A stretch of DNA of 64,000 bases, from NCBI RefSeq assembly GCF_008086045.1, contig NZ_VSEY01000013.1, positions 186,001 through 250,000 of the forward strand. The letters are read 5' to 3'. The notes under the pieces were generated by a model. It ran no database searches. It was not told the DNA's origin and worked only from the letters and a program-made list of their open reading frames with translations. Below are positions 34,450 to 42,572 of the stretch, in pieces. Numbering within the stretch: the first letter of the stretch is position 1; every line of letters starts with the position of its first letter. A program made the translations under genes and the position numbers. Origin of the DNA: Nonomuraea sp. PA05 (GTDB lineage Bacteria > Actinomycetota > Actinomycetes > Streptosporangiales > Streptosporangiaceae).

Positions 34450-35042
34450 GCGGGCTCAAGGTGGTGGAGATCAGCTCGGACGTGGTCATCGGCACGCTGA
34501 GGCGGGACGGAGACCTGCTCGAGTACAGTTCGGCCGACGTTCAGGCCATGATCGAGACGATGGCCGCCTCCCGGGGCTGGACCGCGGCCGAAGCCTTCGA
34601 CAGGCTACGCGGGTGGAGCAACGGGTACGTGGAGATCGTTCCTGAGATCTCGGTGGCCAGGGTGTTCGACGGGGTGAGGGACGGTGTGCCGTACTTCCTG
34701 CCCGGCCGTCCACGGGTGCACGATCCGCGTTTGACCGGCTATCTGAAGGCCGGGGCCGCCGTACTCTCGACCACGCACCTGGACCTCGACCGGCTCGACC
34801 CGGCGCGGGGTGCGGTGGTGCCGCTCACCTTCCGGACCGACGGCACCTGGGTGTGGACGGACACCATCATCTACTACCTCGAAGAGCACGGTATCCGTCC
34901 GGATGAGGAGCTCTGCGCGCACATCGCCGCGCAGGGCTTCCGGTGCCCAGCGGTGAACCAGGCCGTCGCCGAGCAGACCCTGCGTGCACTACGCCGGTCC
35001 ACGTCTTCTCCGCGCGCGCCCCACCACCGTACGGGGCCATGA
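34446..35042 (+). CDS. Candidate immunity protein 2
   Basis: This 198-residue cytosolic protein overlaps the previous gene by ATGA. Its middle contains LTFRTDGTWVWTDTIIYYLE followed by a helical segment EELCAHIAAQGFRCPAVNQA. I associate this pattern with small proteins near actinobacterial polymorphic toxins, but cannot name a family. It is the last gene of the coupled run; the next gene starts 201 bp later, so it may end the transcript. Confidence 0.7.
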   Translation: MSGLKVVEISSDVVIGTLRRDGDLLEYSSADVQAMIETMAASRGWTAAEAFDRLRGWSNGYVEIVPEISVARVFDGVRDGVPYFLPGRPRVHDPRLTGYLKAGAAVLSTTHLDLDRLDPARGAVVPLTFRTDGTWVWTDTIIYYLEEHGIRPDEELCAHIAAQGFRCPAVNQAVAEQTLRALRRSTSSPRAPHHRTGP

Positions 35043-35243
35043 CGAGCACGCCAACCCGGTCGAGGCGCCCCTTCACGGCCCGCCCCTTGGTGTGATTGGC
35101 GGGGAGCGCAGGATGTCTGGGCATCGAGCGCAGATCATCCGCGAATGGAACTGGCCCCGGCCGCGGTGCGGCCATGATGTCGGGGAGCCAGGCGGTGGAG
35201 GATCTCGCATGCGATCCTTCCGGACAAGATGGGGTGCTCCGCC

Positions 35244-36395
35244 ATGATCGATCGAGTGCTTCCGGCGACCGCGCTGGTTCTCGGTCTCGTCGCTGTTCCC
35301 TGGGGCGCTGGGCCGGCGATGGCGGAATGCGATCCCGAAGCGGGCGTGGTGACGTTGCCCGCGGACGAGCCCTGGGCTCAGAGAAGGCTCGACATCAAGA
35401 GCGCCTGGCAGCTGAGCACCGGCGCCGGCGTGCGGATCGCCGTCATCGACAGCGGCCTCGACACCAAGCACCCGCAACTACGCGGATTCTCTACCTTCAT
35501 CGACATCACCGGCACCGGCTACACCGACTGCGTCGGTCATGGCACCGCCGTCACCGGGATCATCGCCGGCCGCGCCTATCCGGGCGTCTCCTTCCACGGC
35601 GTGGCCCCGCAGGCGACCGTCATCGAGCTCAAGCAGAGCAACCAGTCCGAGGGCCATGTCGCCAATCTGGCCACGGCCATCGACAAGGCGGTGCAGCTGA
35701 AAGCCGACGTCATCAACGTCTCGATCAAGGCGGCCGACAACCCCGTGCTCAGGGCGGCGGTGCACAACGCCCTGGCCAGTGATTGCGTGGTCGTCGCCGC
35801 CGCCGGCAACATCACGGAGAAGAACAAGGATGTGCCCGCGTACCCGGGCTCCTACGAGGGGGTGCTGGCCGTCGGTTCGGCCACTCCTGACGGACGGCGT
35901 GCCGACTCCTCCAGCACGGCGACGCCTGTCGGCGTTCTCGGGCCGGGTGTCGGCATCACCGCTCCCTGGCCGCGCGGCGCGTACAGGCTGGATCTTGAGG
36001 GATCCAGCTTCGCCGCCGCCTATGTGTCCGGGACCGCCGTGCTGGTGCGCGCCCGGTTCCAGCATCTCGACCAGGAGCAGGTGCGGCGGCGCATCATCGC
36101 CACGGCCGACGGCTCCGTCGGCCAGGGCACAGGGGCGGGCATGGTCAACCCGGTCCTGGCGGTCAGCGCCGTGCTGCCCTTCGAGCCCGCGGGCCGGCCG
36201 GTGGTGGCCGCGCCTCCGCCCGCGCCGATCCCGGCGGACGCGATCGCCAAGCTGCCGCAGGAAGATGTCGTGACCAGGGACCTCGCGCTGGCGGTCTTCG
36301 CGGGAGCGCTGATCCTCGCGGCCGTGATCGGCGGGCTCGGGCTGGTGCTGCCGCTCGGCAGAAGCCGGGGCTGGCGCGTCGATCCCCCGGCCTAG
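35244..36395 (+). CDS. mycP: T7SS mycosin serine protease
   Basis: This 383-residue subtilisin-like protease has the mycosin layout: a signal peptide (LPATALVLGLVAVPWG, cleavage near AMA), the S8 triad with D69 (AVIDSGLD), H99 (GHGTAVTGIIAG) and S255 (GSSFAAAYVSGTA), the oxyanion Asn in AAAGN, and a C-terminal membrane helix (LALAVFAGALILAAVIGGLG) after a Pro-rich linker. Mycosins stabilise and process the ESX membrane complex from the cell envelope side. I start at the ATG at 35244; an ATG at 35229 is in frame and only adds five residues. It precedes the pseudokinase gene by 69 bp on the same strand. Confidence 0.93.
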   Translation: MIDRVLPATALVLGLVAVPWGAGPAMAECDPEAGVVTLPADEPWAQRRLDIKSAWQLSTGAGVRIAVIDSGLDTKHPQLRGFSTFIDITGTGYTDCVGHGTAVTGIIAGRAYPGVSFHGVAPQATVIELKQSNQSEGHVANLATAIDKAVQLKADVINVSIKAADNPVLRAAVHNALASDCVVVAAAGNITEKNKDVPAYPGSYEGVLAVGSATPDGRRADSSSTATPVGVLGPGVGITAPWPRGAYRLDLEGSSFAAAYVSGTAVLVRARFQHLDQEQVRRRIIATADGSVGQGTGAGMVNPVLAVSAVLPFEPAGRPVVAAPPPAPIPADAIAKLPQEDVVTRDLALAVFAGALILAAVIGGLGLVLPLGRSRGWRVDPPA

Positions 36396-36464
36396 CTTCG
36401 TACGGCGAGCCAGCCGTCCTCCTTGCATGTTTCTCTCCACGCTCAGAAGCGAAAGGATCACGAT

Positions 36465-38543
36465 ATGCACCCGTTACAGCCGGGTGACCCCAAGAGGCTG
36501 GGCGACTACGTCCTGTCGGAACGACTTCCAGGCGGACCGCGCGGGGCGGCCTTCCTCGGACAGAAGTCGGACGACGCGCCCGTCCGGGTGATCAAATTGT
36601 TGACCGGAATGCCGGAGCAGGACGCGGAAGGTGTCGCCCGCCTTGCCGCGACCCGGCGTGTTTCCAGCTCATATGTCGCAAGGACCGTGGACGCCGGCCT
36701 CCACGACGGCCACCCCTACGTCGTACGGGAGCATGTGGAAGGGCGCAGCCTCGCCGAGACGGTGGCGGCCGACGGGCCGCTCGACGCCGGCGCCGTGGAA
36801 CGGGTGGCGGTCGCGGTGCTGACCGCGCTGACCGCCACCCACCTGGCGGGCATCACGCACCGGGGTCTGACCCCGGACAATGTGATCCTGGGCGCCGACG
36901 GCCCCCGGGTGACCGACTTGGACCTCGGCGACGCCGCCGGCGAGATCGGCTATCGCTCTCCCGAGCAGGTGAAGGGTGAGCCGTACGGGTCTTCGACGGA
37001 CTTGTTCGCGTGGGCGGCCACGGTGGTCTTCGCGGCCACCGGAAAGGCGCCGTTCGACCACGAGGCCGACGCGGTGCTGACCGGGGTGCCCACGGTGGGG
37101 GCGCTGGCCGAGCCGCTGCGAGGAGTCGTTCTCGCAGCATTGTCCAAGGACGCCGGCCAGCGGCCGACCACGTACAAGGCGATGTTGCGCCTGCTCGGCG
37201 GCCAGGAGGCCGACGCGGGGGCCACGGCGAAACTGTCAGCGGCGCAGGAGCCGGTTCAGCTTCCGCTGAACGGGCCGCTGTCTCTGCCGCCAGGAAGCGG
37301 GAATCCGCCGCAGGGAAGCGGGAATCCGCTGCTCGAAGGCGTGCCGCTGCAACCGCCGCCCCCTCCCCCGCCGACGCCTCCCCAAGCGTGGGGGCCGCCA
37401 CCGACGCAGGAGCCGCCGCAGCGGCCCAGAATGTGGCGGGGGTCGGTCGTGGACGAACCCGGCCCGCGACGCAAGTTCCCCGTCGCCCTGGCGGCGTCCG
37501 TGGCGGCGCTCATGGTGCTGTCGGGCGTGGGCCTCTGGGGCGCGAGCCACTATACGGACGCCCAGCGGATCGACTCGTTCGGCGTGGCCGCGGGCGGCAA
37601 GGCCACCAGCGACGCCGGCAAGCCGGCGGACGCGGCGAAGAGCGCGGTGGCCGATCCCGGTGACGGCACGGCTCCGCAGCCGGGCGGGCCGGACAGTGAC
37701 GTGCCGCAGGAGGAGGTGACCGTGCCCTGGGCGACCTCCAGCGAGGATCCGTACGGCGTGGGACCGCTCGTCCTGCCCACCGAAGAGCCGTCGAGCAGCT
37801 CCAGCGCGCCGGTCTACAGCACGGTGCCGACGCCCTCTCCCCTGCCGACGCAGCCTGTTCCCACCGCCCAACCGGCGAGCACCGCCCAACCGACCACCAC
37901 ACCACAACCGACCACCACACCACAACCGACCACCACACCACAACCGACCACCGCGCAGCCGACGACCACCGCGCCGAAGAGCCCGCCGGCGACCAAGACC
38001 GTCACGGCGAAGCCGACCGACAAGGTGACCCCGACGCCGGAACAGTCCGAGGAGCCCAAGGCGTCTCCCACGAAGAGCACCGAAGCCCCGCCTGCGACCC
38101 CGTCACCCGCCAAGCCGTCTCCCGCGAAGAGCACGCAGGCGCCGGCGCCGCCCACGACACAGGCGCCCGCTCCCGAGCCCACCAAGAGCGCGGCGCCGCC
38201 GCCCGCACAGCCGGAGCCGAAGAACCCCTACTCGGCGGCTCAGGTGTGCGGGGCGGGGTTCTACGTGCAGCGTTCACAACCCTTCAACGGCGGTGAGACC
38301 TTCCAGCTCTACAACACCGGCACCAAGCAGAACTGCGTGGTGACGATGAAGTACGCGGGGGTGGGCACGGCAAGCCCTGTCAGCGCGACACTCGATGTCC
38401 AGGGCGGAGAGAGCGCGACTGACCGCGGCGACTACAAGTACTACGCCGGGCCGGTGAAGCTGGCCGCTCCGGGCAAGTGCGTGAAGTTCTCCGGCAGCGT
38501 GGGTGCGGGGAGCACCAGCGCGGGCTGGGCGAACTGCGGCTGA
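36465..38543 (+). CDS. Transmembrane Ser/Thr pseudokinase-like protein
   Basis: This 692-residue protein has an N-terminal protein-kinase fold (about 10-255) with the ATP-binding Lys K44 (RVIKLL) and the metal-binding Asp D153 (DLG), but its catalytic loop reads H132-R-G-L-T-P-D-N instead of HRDLKPxN: the catalytic Asp is Gly. A Pro-rich linker, one membrane helix (about 338-360), a long Thr/Pro-rich extracellular stalk and a C-terminal Cys domain (about 593-692) follow. That last domain is homologous to the secreted protein at 56215. The start ATG has AAAGGA 8 nt upstream. Its neighbour mycosin suggests a role in sensing or controlling the T7SS. Confidence 0.88.
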   Translation: MHPLQPGDPKRLGDYVLSERLPGGPRGAAFLGQKSDDAPVRVIKLLTGMPEQDAEGVARLAATRRVSSSYVARTVDAGLHDGHPYVVREHVEGRSLAETVAADGPLDAGAVERVAVAVLTALTATHLAGITHRGLTPDNVILGADGPRVTDLDLGDAAGEIGYRSPEQVKGEPYGSSTDLFAWAATVVFAATGKAPFDHEADAVLTGVPTVGALAEPLRGVVLAALSKDAGQRPTTYKAMLRLLGGQEADAGATAKLSAAQEPVQLPLNGPLSLPPGSGNPPQGSGNPLLEGVPLQPPPPPPPTPPQAWGPPPTQEPPQRPRMWRGSVVDEPGPRRKFPVALAASVAALMVLSGVGLWGASHYTDAQRIDSFGVAAGGKATSDAGKPADAAKSAVADPGDGTAPQPGGPDSDVPQEEVTVPWATSSEDPYGVGPLVLPTEEPSSSSSAPVYSTVPTPSPLPTQPVPTAQPASTAQPTTTPQPTTTPQPTTTPQPTTAQPTTTAPKSPPATKTVTAKPTDKVTPTPEQSEEPKASPTKSTEAPPATPSPAKPSPAKSTQAPAPPTTQAPAPEPTKSAAPPPAQPEPKNPYSAAQVCGAGFYVQRSQPFNGGETFQLYNTGTKQNCVVTMKYAGVGTASPVSATLDVQGGESATDRGDYKYYAGPVKLAAPGKCVKFSGSVGAGSTSAGWANCG
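37893..37946. repeat. Three 18-bp tandem units in the kinase stalk
   Basis: Three perfect copies of ACCACCACACCACAACCG encode a Thr-Thr-Thr-Pro-Gln-Pro repeat of the extracellular stalk. Copy-number change would alter stalk length without a frameshift. Confidence 0.9.
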
Positions 38544-38554
38544 TCCAGCGCGCG

Positions 38555-38585
38555 GCGTTCGGCCTGGCTCAGCCAGGCCGAACGC
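38555..38585. terminator. Perfect 14-bp stem hairpin between convergent genes
   Basis: GCGTTCGGCCTGGC, a TCA loop, and its exact complement lie 12 nt after the pseudokinase stop and 50 nt from the end of the convergent minus-strand gene. There is no T-run, as is common in actinomycetes, so a terminator is likely for the plus strand and possible for both. Confidence 0.75.
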
Positions 38586-38634
38586 TGATCCGCCGAGCCG
38601 CAGCGCCCCCCGCCTGGACCGCGGGAGGTGCTCG

Positions 38635-39318
38635 CTAGGCTTGCTCCGGCACGGGCAGCTCCCCGATGATGACCTGCTCAAACGCAGGAGCGTCCGTGAC
38701 GGTGACCGCATCCGTCATGCCGGGGTCCACGAACTGGCGGAGCAGCGCGCCGGCGAGCAAGGCCAGGGCAGCGGCCGAGCCGTAGACCGTGAGCATCTTG
38801 AGGAGCACGCCCATCGCCTTCCGCTGAACCTGAGAGGCCGCCGCGGTCGTCACGCTGTTGGCGAAGGGGTCAACGGGGGCAGACCGAAAGGCGAAAGCGA
38901 GGACGAGCAGCAGACCGCCCAGCGAGGCGGATGTCAGCGCGGCCGTGGCGGACATCTTCGCCAGCTGATCGAGGGTGCCGGCCAGCTCCCTGTAGACGTC
39001 GCCGGTTTTCGCCACCTCGCCGGTGAACCGCGCGGACTCGTCCGCCATCTGCGGCCGGCCCATCTGCTCCCAGTATCTGGTCTCGGCCAGGAGGGTTGTC
39101 ACGCTCGACTTCGCCTGATCGACGTCGTGAGTCACGGCCCGCACGTCGCGCGCCTTGTCACGGATCTCCTCCGGGTCGGACAGCATCGTGCCGATGATCG
39201 CGGCACACATGTCGCAGATGACGGCGAACACGGGATTGGTCGTCGTGCGGGCGGCCGCGGCGCAGCCGGATACTCCCAGCACATAGAGGGCCGACCCGTC
39301 TTGGTAGTGATCATTCAC
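38635..39318 (-). CDS. T7SS-associated membrane protein with helical domain
   Basis: This 227-residue protein starts at a GTG that overlaps the upstream stop by 1 nt (TAGTG). It has an N-terminal hydrophobic segment (VFAVICDMCAAIIGTML), a helical middle with Trp (ETRYWEQMGR) and two further membrane segments (TSASLGGLLLVLAFAF and YGSAAALALLAGALL). The arrangement, membrane plus coiled helices, mirrors the gene at 44008. I do not recognise a named family. It is the last gene of a minus-strand run that starts at 42457. Confidence 0.7.
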   Translation of the reverse strand: MNDHYQDGSALYVLGVSGCAAAARTTTNPVFAVICDMCAAIIGTMLSDPEEIRDKARDVRAVTHDVDQAKSSVTTLLAETRYWEQMGRPQMADESARFTGEVAKTGDVYRELAGTLDQLAKMSATAALTSASLGGLLLVLAFAFRSAPVDPFANSVTTAAASQVQRKAMGVLLKMLTVYGSAAALALLAGALLRQFVDPGMTDAVTVTDAPAFEQVIIGELPVPEQA

Positions 39319-40754
39319 TACAGTTCCTTCGGTGTGCTGCTGGCTTCGGCGTCCTTGATGACCTTGGCGCCTTCGGCCAGTTGCTGCTGCCAGCGGCTCA
39401 GTTGGTTCTTGGCATGTTTGAGGTAGTCGGCGGCGTTGTTGCGCGCCGAGTCGTAGGCGCCCTCGAAGGCCACCGTTCCGACGAGACCGAAGCCTGGAAA
39501 GCCGGGCGTGGCGTGTCTAATCGCGTTCTCCGCCTTGGCGAACTGGTCTCCCGGTGAGGAGGAGCCGCCCTCGGGGGAGGGAGCGAGGTCGCTGCCCAGT
39601 TTCTGCATGGTGTCGGGAGATGCCTCACGCCAGTCGCCGTAGACGCCTCCGTCGCGTAGAACGGTTGCTCGGTCCTTGGGGGGCTCCGGTTCGGGTGTGG
39701 CCTTGCTCGCGTCGGTGTTCGGGGTTCCCGTGCTGGGGGTTCCGGTGCTCGGGGTTCCGGTGCTGGGGGTTCCGGTGCTCGGAGTTCCGGTGCTGGGGGT
39801 TCCGGTGCTCGGAGTTCCGGTGCTGGGGGTTCCGGTGGTCGGGATTCCGGTGCTCGGGACGCCACCGACACCGCCACCGCCGCTGCCTCCGCCATCCGAT
39901 GTCTTCGCGTCGTCTCCTGAGCTTTCACCGCCCTCGGGTGCAGTGCCGCTGCCGGCTTCGGTTGTCGGCGGGGTGGCGGTGGGGGCGCTCACCGTCGGGG
40001 CGGGGGTTGCGGCAACCGGTTCCGCAAGGCTGGTGGGTGGAGGAGGAGTTTCTGCCAGGTCCTGTGCCGTCGTGGACGTGGACGAGGGCGCTGTCGTGGC
40101 CGGCGTCTCCGCGGCCTGCGTCGCGGTCGTGGCCGGTGCTTCCGTGGTCTGCGTCGCGGTCGTGGCCGGCGTCTCCGCGGCCTGCGTCGCTGTAGTTGAG
40201 GTGGGTACGGGGTCCGGCGGGGCAGGCGCGTCGGGACCGGCGGCTTCGGGACGGGAGGCGCCGGGGCTCGTGGTGGAAGGCTCGGCCGGGAAGGCCCCAG
40301 GCGAGTCGGCATCGCCGCCGTCCGGCCGCCCGCCGTCCGGCCGCCCCTCGCGCGAGCCGGGATAGACGGTCTCGTCCCGTGCTTCGGCCTCGGCGCCGGA
40401 CGGTTCCCCTGCCGGATCACCGGTCGCGGCGCCCGGCTCCCATGCCGGGTCTCCGGCCGCCGCCCCCGGCTCCCACGCCGGATCTCCGGCCGCCGCCCCC
40501 GGCTCCCACGCCGGGTCTCCGGCCGCCGCCTCCGGCTCTACGAACCCGGGCTCTCCTGGAGAGCCGCTCACCTGCCCGGGGCCGTCGCCGCTGGTGGCGT
40601 CGGCCGGGCCAGGGTGATTCCAGGAGACATCAAGGCTCGTCGAGCCCGGCGCGGTGGAGGCGGTGACCATGGTCACCTCACTGGCCGCGAGTGACTGCCG
40701 GTCCTCGGCCGTGGCCCAGTTGAGAAGGCTGTCGATACTTCCGAACTCGGCCAT
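39318..40754 (-). CDS. T7SS-linked protein with large low-complexity region
   Basis: This 478-residue protein starts at an ATG (40752-40754) with GGGAGG 5 nt upstream. Residues up to about 35 are helical (MAEFGSIDSLLNWATAEDRQ), the middle is disordered (Ala/Pro/Thr-rich with an 11-residue repeat AAAGDPAWEPG and a five-residue PSTGT repeat), and the C-terminal 110 residues form a helical unit (FAKAENAIRHA, NNAADYLKHAKNQLSRWQ). No signal peptide is present, so secretion, if any, would be by T7SS. No enzymatic domain is seen. Confidence 0.72.
   Translation of the reverse strand: MAEFGSIDSLLNWATAEDRQSLAASEVTMVTASTAPGSTSLDVSWNHPGPADATSGDGPGQVSGSPGEPGFVEPEAAAGDPAWEPGAAAGDPAWEPGAAAGDPAWEPGAATGDPAGEPSGAEAEARDETVYPGSREGRPDGGRPDGGDADSPGAFPAEPSTTSPGASRPEAAGPDAPAPPDPVPTSTTATQAAETPATTATQTTEAPATTATQAAETPATTAPSSTSTTAQDLAETPPPPTSLAEPVAATPAPTVSAPTATPPTTEAGSGTAPEGGESSGDDAKTSDGGGSGGGGVGGVPSTGIPTTGTPSTGTPSTGTPSTGTPSTGTPSTGTPSTGTPSTGTPNTDASKATPEPEPPKDRATVLRDGGVYGDWREASPDTMQKLGSDLAPSPEGGSSSPGDQFAKAENAIRHATPGFPGFGLVGTVAFEGAYDSARNNAADYLKHAKNQLSRWQQQLAEGAKVIKDAEASSTPKEL
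39724..39858. repeat. Nine tandem 15-bp units
   Basis: Nine consecutive 15-bp units of the type GTTCCGGTGCTGGGG alternate with small variants and encode Pro-Ser-Thr-Gly-Thr repeats in the protein encoded at 39318-40754 on the minus strand. Confidence 0.88.
40432..40530. repeat. Three tandem 33-bp units
   Basis: Three near-identical 33-bp units encode an 11-residue repeat (AAAGDPAWEPG) in the same low-complexity protein; degenerate copies flank them. Confidence 0.85.
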
Positions 40755-40779
40755 CCACGCCTCCCGAAATTTCTTTCCA

Positions 40780-42072
40780 CTAGCCGATTCGCTCAGAGAC
40801 GGCGTCGTCTGTGTCGCCGCCCCAGACGTCGTCATCCTCGAGAAGCCAGGTGTTCTTCTCTCTTTCCTCGGTTTCCCCGGCCGCCGTCCCTGCCCCCGCC
40901 ATCGGCATGAACGGCATGCCGCCGCTGACCGCGGAGGCGGGCCTGGCGTTGAGCGGTCCTGTTCCTGAGCCGGTCATGAGATTGCCACCTGTACCGGGGC
41001 CGGTGGGGGCGGCGTAAGGGTGGCTGCCGTTCGGTGTGGAGGCGTGGTTGCCCGGGTCCCAGCCGGCCGGACGCTGGAAGTCTTCGAGCATGGTGCCGCC
41101 GGCTGACGGTTGCACGCCGCTGGTGTCCGGTATCCCCGCGTTGGTGGTGAGATCCTGGTCAGGGATACCGGACTTCGTGGTACCCATGCCAGGAGTGCTG
41201 GGGTTGCCGTCGTTCAGGTTGCCGTCACCTGGCATGCCGCCGGTGGGATTGGTGCTGCCGGGGACTTCGCCGTCCGTTCCCGCGCCGCTTGAGTCCGCGT
41301 CACCATCGGGGTAGGCCAGGTCCGGAGAGGTGCCGTCCGGCAGGTTGGGCAGGTCTGATTCGACGGACGGGGGCGTGCCGGTGCCGTCCAGGCCGGGGCC
41401 CTGAAGGTCGCCGCCGGGTGGTTTGAATAGGTTCGGGTCGATATGGTAGTCGTCTTGCTCCGGGTCGAAGGTGAGCTCCGGGCCGGGAAGCGCGTCAGGG
41501 TTGAGGGCGGGAATGGCCTTGCGCACAGTGGCGGGGAGCTGCTCGTAGATTCCGAGCAGGTCATTGTTGAGCAGTCGCAGATGCTGGCCGGCGAGCTCGT
41601 CCCGGGAGCCCCAGTCCCACCCCCCGTTCATCGTCCGGTAGTAGCCGGGGATGCTGTCGTCCCAGGTCGCGTAGTTGTTCGTGCTCCACGACCCGCTCTT
41701 GTCCTGGACGAAGTCCTGGTGCTGCCGTAACCGCTTGCCGAGCGCCTGTAGCTGCTGGCCCACTGCCCGGAACTTCTCCGCCAGCTCGCGGGCGGTGGCG
41801 TGCAGGGTGCGCAGGGACTGCTGCGATTCGACGGACGAGGTCCCTTCCCAGACCTGAGCCATCACCACCGCCTGCGACATCAGGGTGTCCTTCAGCGTGG
41901 TGAGTTTGACCGCGGCGGCCAGGTAGGAATCTGCCATGCGCTCGAAGGTCGCCGGGTCGATCTTCATGAAGAAACGCGTGACCGTTGCGACGCTCCGGCC
42001 GTCGTCCTCGACGGAGAACTCCACCTTTCCGGCCGGGCGAAGGTCGATCTTGTCCGTCAGGTTCTCAGCCAT
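40780..42072 (-). CDS. Large WXG-type T7SS substrate with C-terminal tag motif
   Basis: This 430-residue protein has an N-terminal helical region with a WXG motif (AQVWEGTSSVESQQSLR, about residues 72-88) and long helices around it, then a disordered Gly/Pro/Asp-rich region, then the tail GMPFMPMAGAG followed by EREKNTWLLEDDDVWGGD and a final IG. The same tail pattern appears in two other proteins of this cluster. No signal peptide is present. It is probably a PPE/WXG-like exported protein. It starts 1 nt from the end of the ESX-like gene upstream. Confidence 0.78.
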   Translation of the reverse strand: MAENLTDKIDLRPAGKVEFSVEDDGRSVATVTRFFMKIDPATFERMADSYLAAAVKLTTLKDTLMSQAVVMAQVWEGTSSVESQQSLRTLHATARELAEKFRAVGQQLQALGKRLRQHQDFVQDKSGSWSTNNYATWDDSIPGYYRTMNGGWDWGSRDELAGQHLRLLNNDLLGIYEQLPATVRKAIPALNPDALPGPELTFDPEQDDYHIDPNLFKPPGGDLQGPGLDGTGTPPSVESDLPNLPDGTSPDLAYPDGDADSSGAGTDGEVPGSTNPTGGMPGDGNLNDGNPSTPGMGTTKSGIPDQDLTTNAGIPDTSGVQPSAGGTMLEDFQRPAGWDPGNHASTPNGSHPYAAPTGPGTGGNLMTGSGTGPLNARPASAVSGGMPFMPMAGAGTAAGETEEREKNTWLLEDDDVWGGDTDDAVSERIG

Positions 42073-42073
42073 C

Positions 42074-42457
42074 TCATCTCTCGTTCGCCTGGTTGGCCTG
42101 CCTGTAACTCGCCGCGCTCGCGCCGATCAGCCTGACTGCGGCTTCGGCCGCTGGGGTGAGCTCGCTGTAAATCGCGGTCAGCGTTTCGTGACTCTTCTTC
42201 AGTGCGTCGGCGAAGAGAACGCCACCATCCCACTTGCCTACGTCCTCGATCGCCTCGTCGAGCATGCTCACTGTGAAGCTGTGAGATTGCACATCCGAAA
42301 GGGAGCCTTCGCCACCGCTGGACAACCCGTTCAGTGCCCCCCGAAGAGCGGCGGCCACAGCGTCGAATTTATCCGGGTCGTACTGGACGGTGTCTCTGTC
42401 CGCGACAAGTCCGGGCCAGTTCTGCTCCAGTTCTGGCCCGTCATCCGCTGCTGCCAC
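42074..42457 (-). CDS. WXG100-like ESX protein
   Basis: This 127-residue helical protein has the WxG motif VGKWDGG at W76 with helices before and after it, lacks a signal peptide and precedes the larger WXG-type gene on the same strand. The start is a GTG. WXG100 proteins form helical-hairpin dimers that are exported by T7SS. Here it probably pairs with the product of the next gene. It is longer on the N-terminal side than the usual 100 residues. Confidence 0.75.
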   Translation of the reverse strand: MAAADDGPELEQNWPGLVADRDTVQYDPDKFDAVAAALRGALNGLSSGGEGSLSDVQSHSFTVSMLDEAIEDVGKWDGGVLFADALKKSHETLTAIYSELTPAAEAAVRLIGASAASYRQANQANER

Positions 42458-42572
42458 AATATCCTCCCGCAGGCGGCTGATCGCGTCAGCCTGCTCGACT
42501 TTGTTTCCTTCGGCAAAAGGGTGACATTCACCCCTACCGATGCTCCGCAGAATGTGCGTACCATTGGTCGGC

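Noticed and set aside
38635..39318. Candidate EccE
   Set aside because: EccE proteins are about 400-500 residues with two N-terminal membrane helices and a large soluble domain; this one has 227 residues and a different topology.
39724..39858. CRISPR-like array
   Set aside because: Units are 15 bp and directly abut with no spacers, and they encode a protein repeat.
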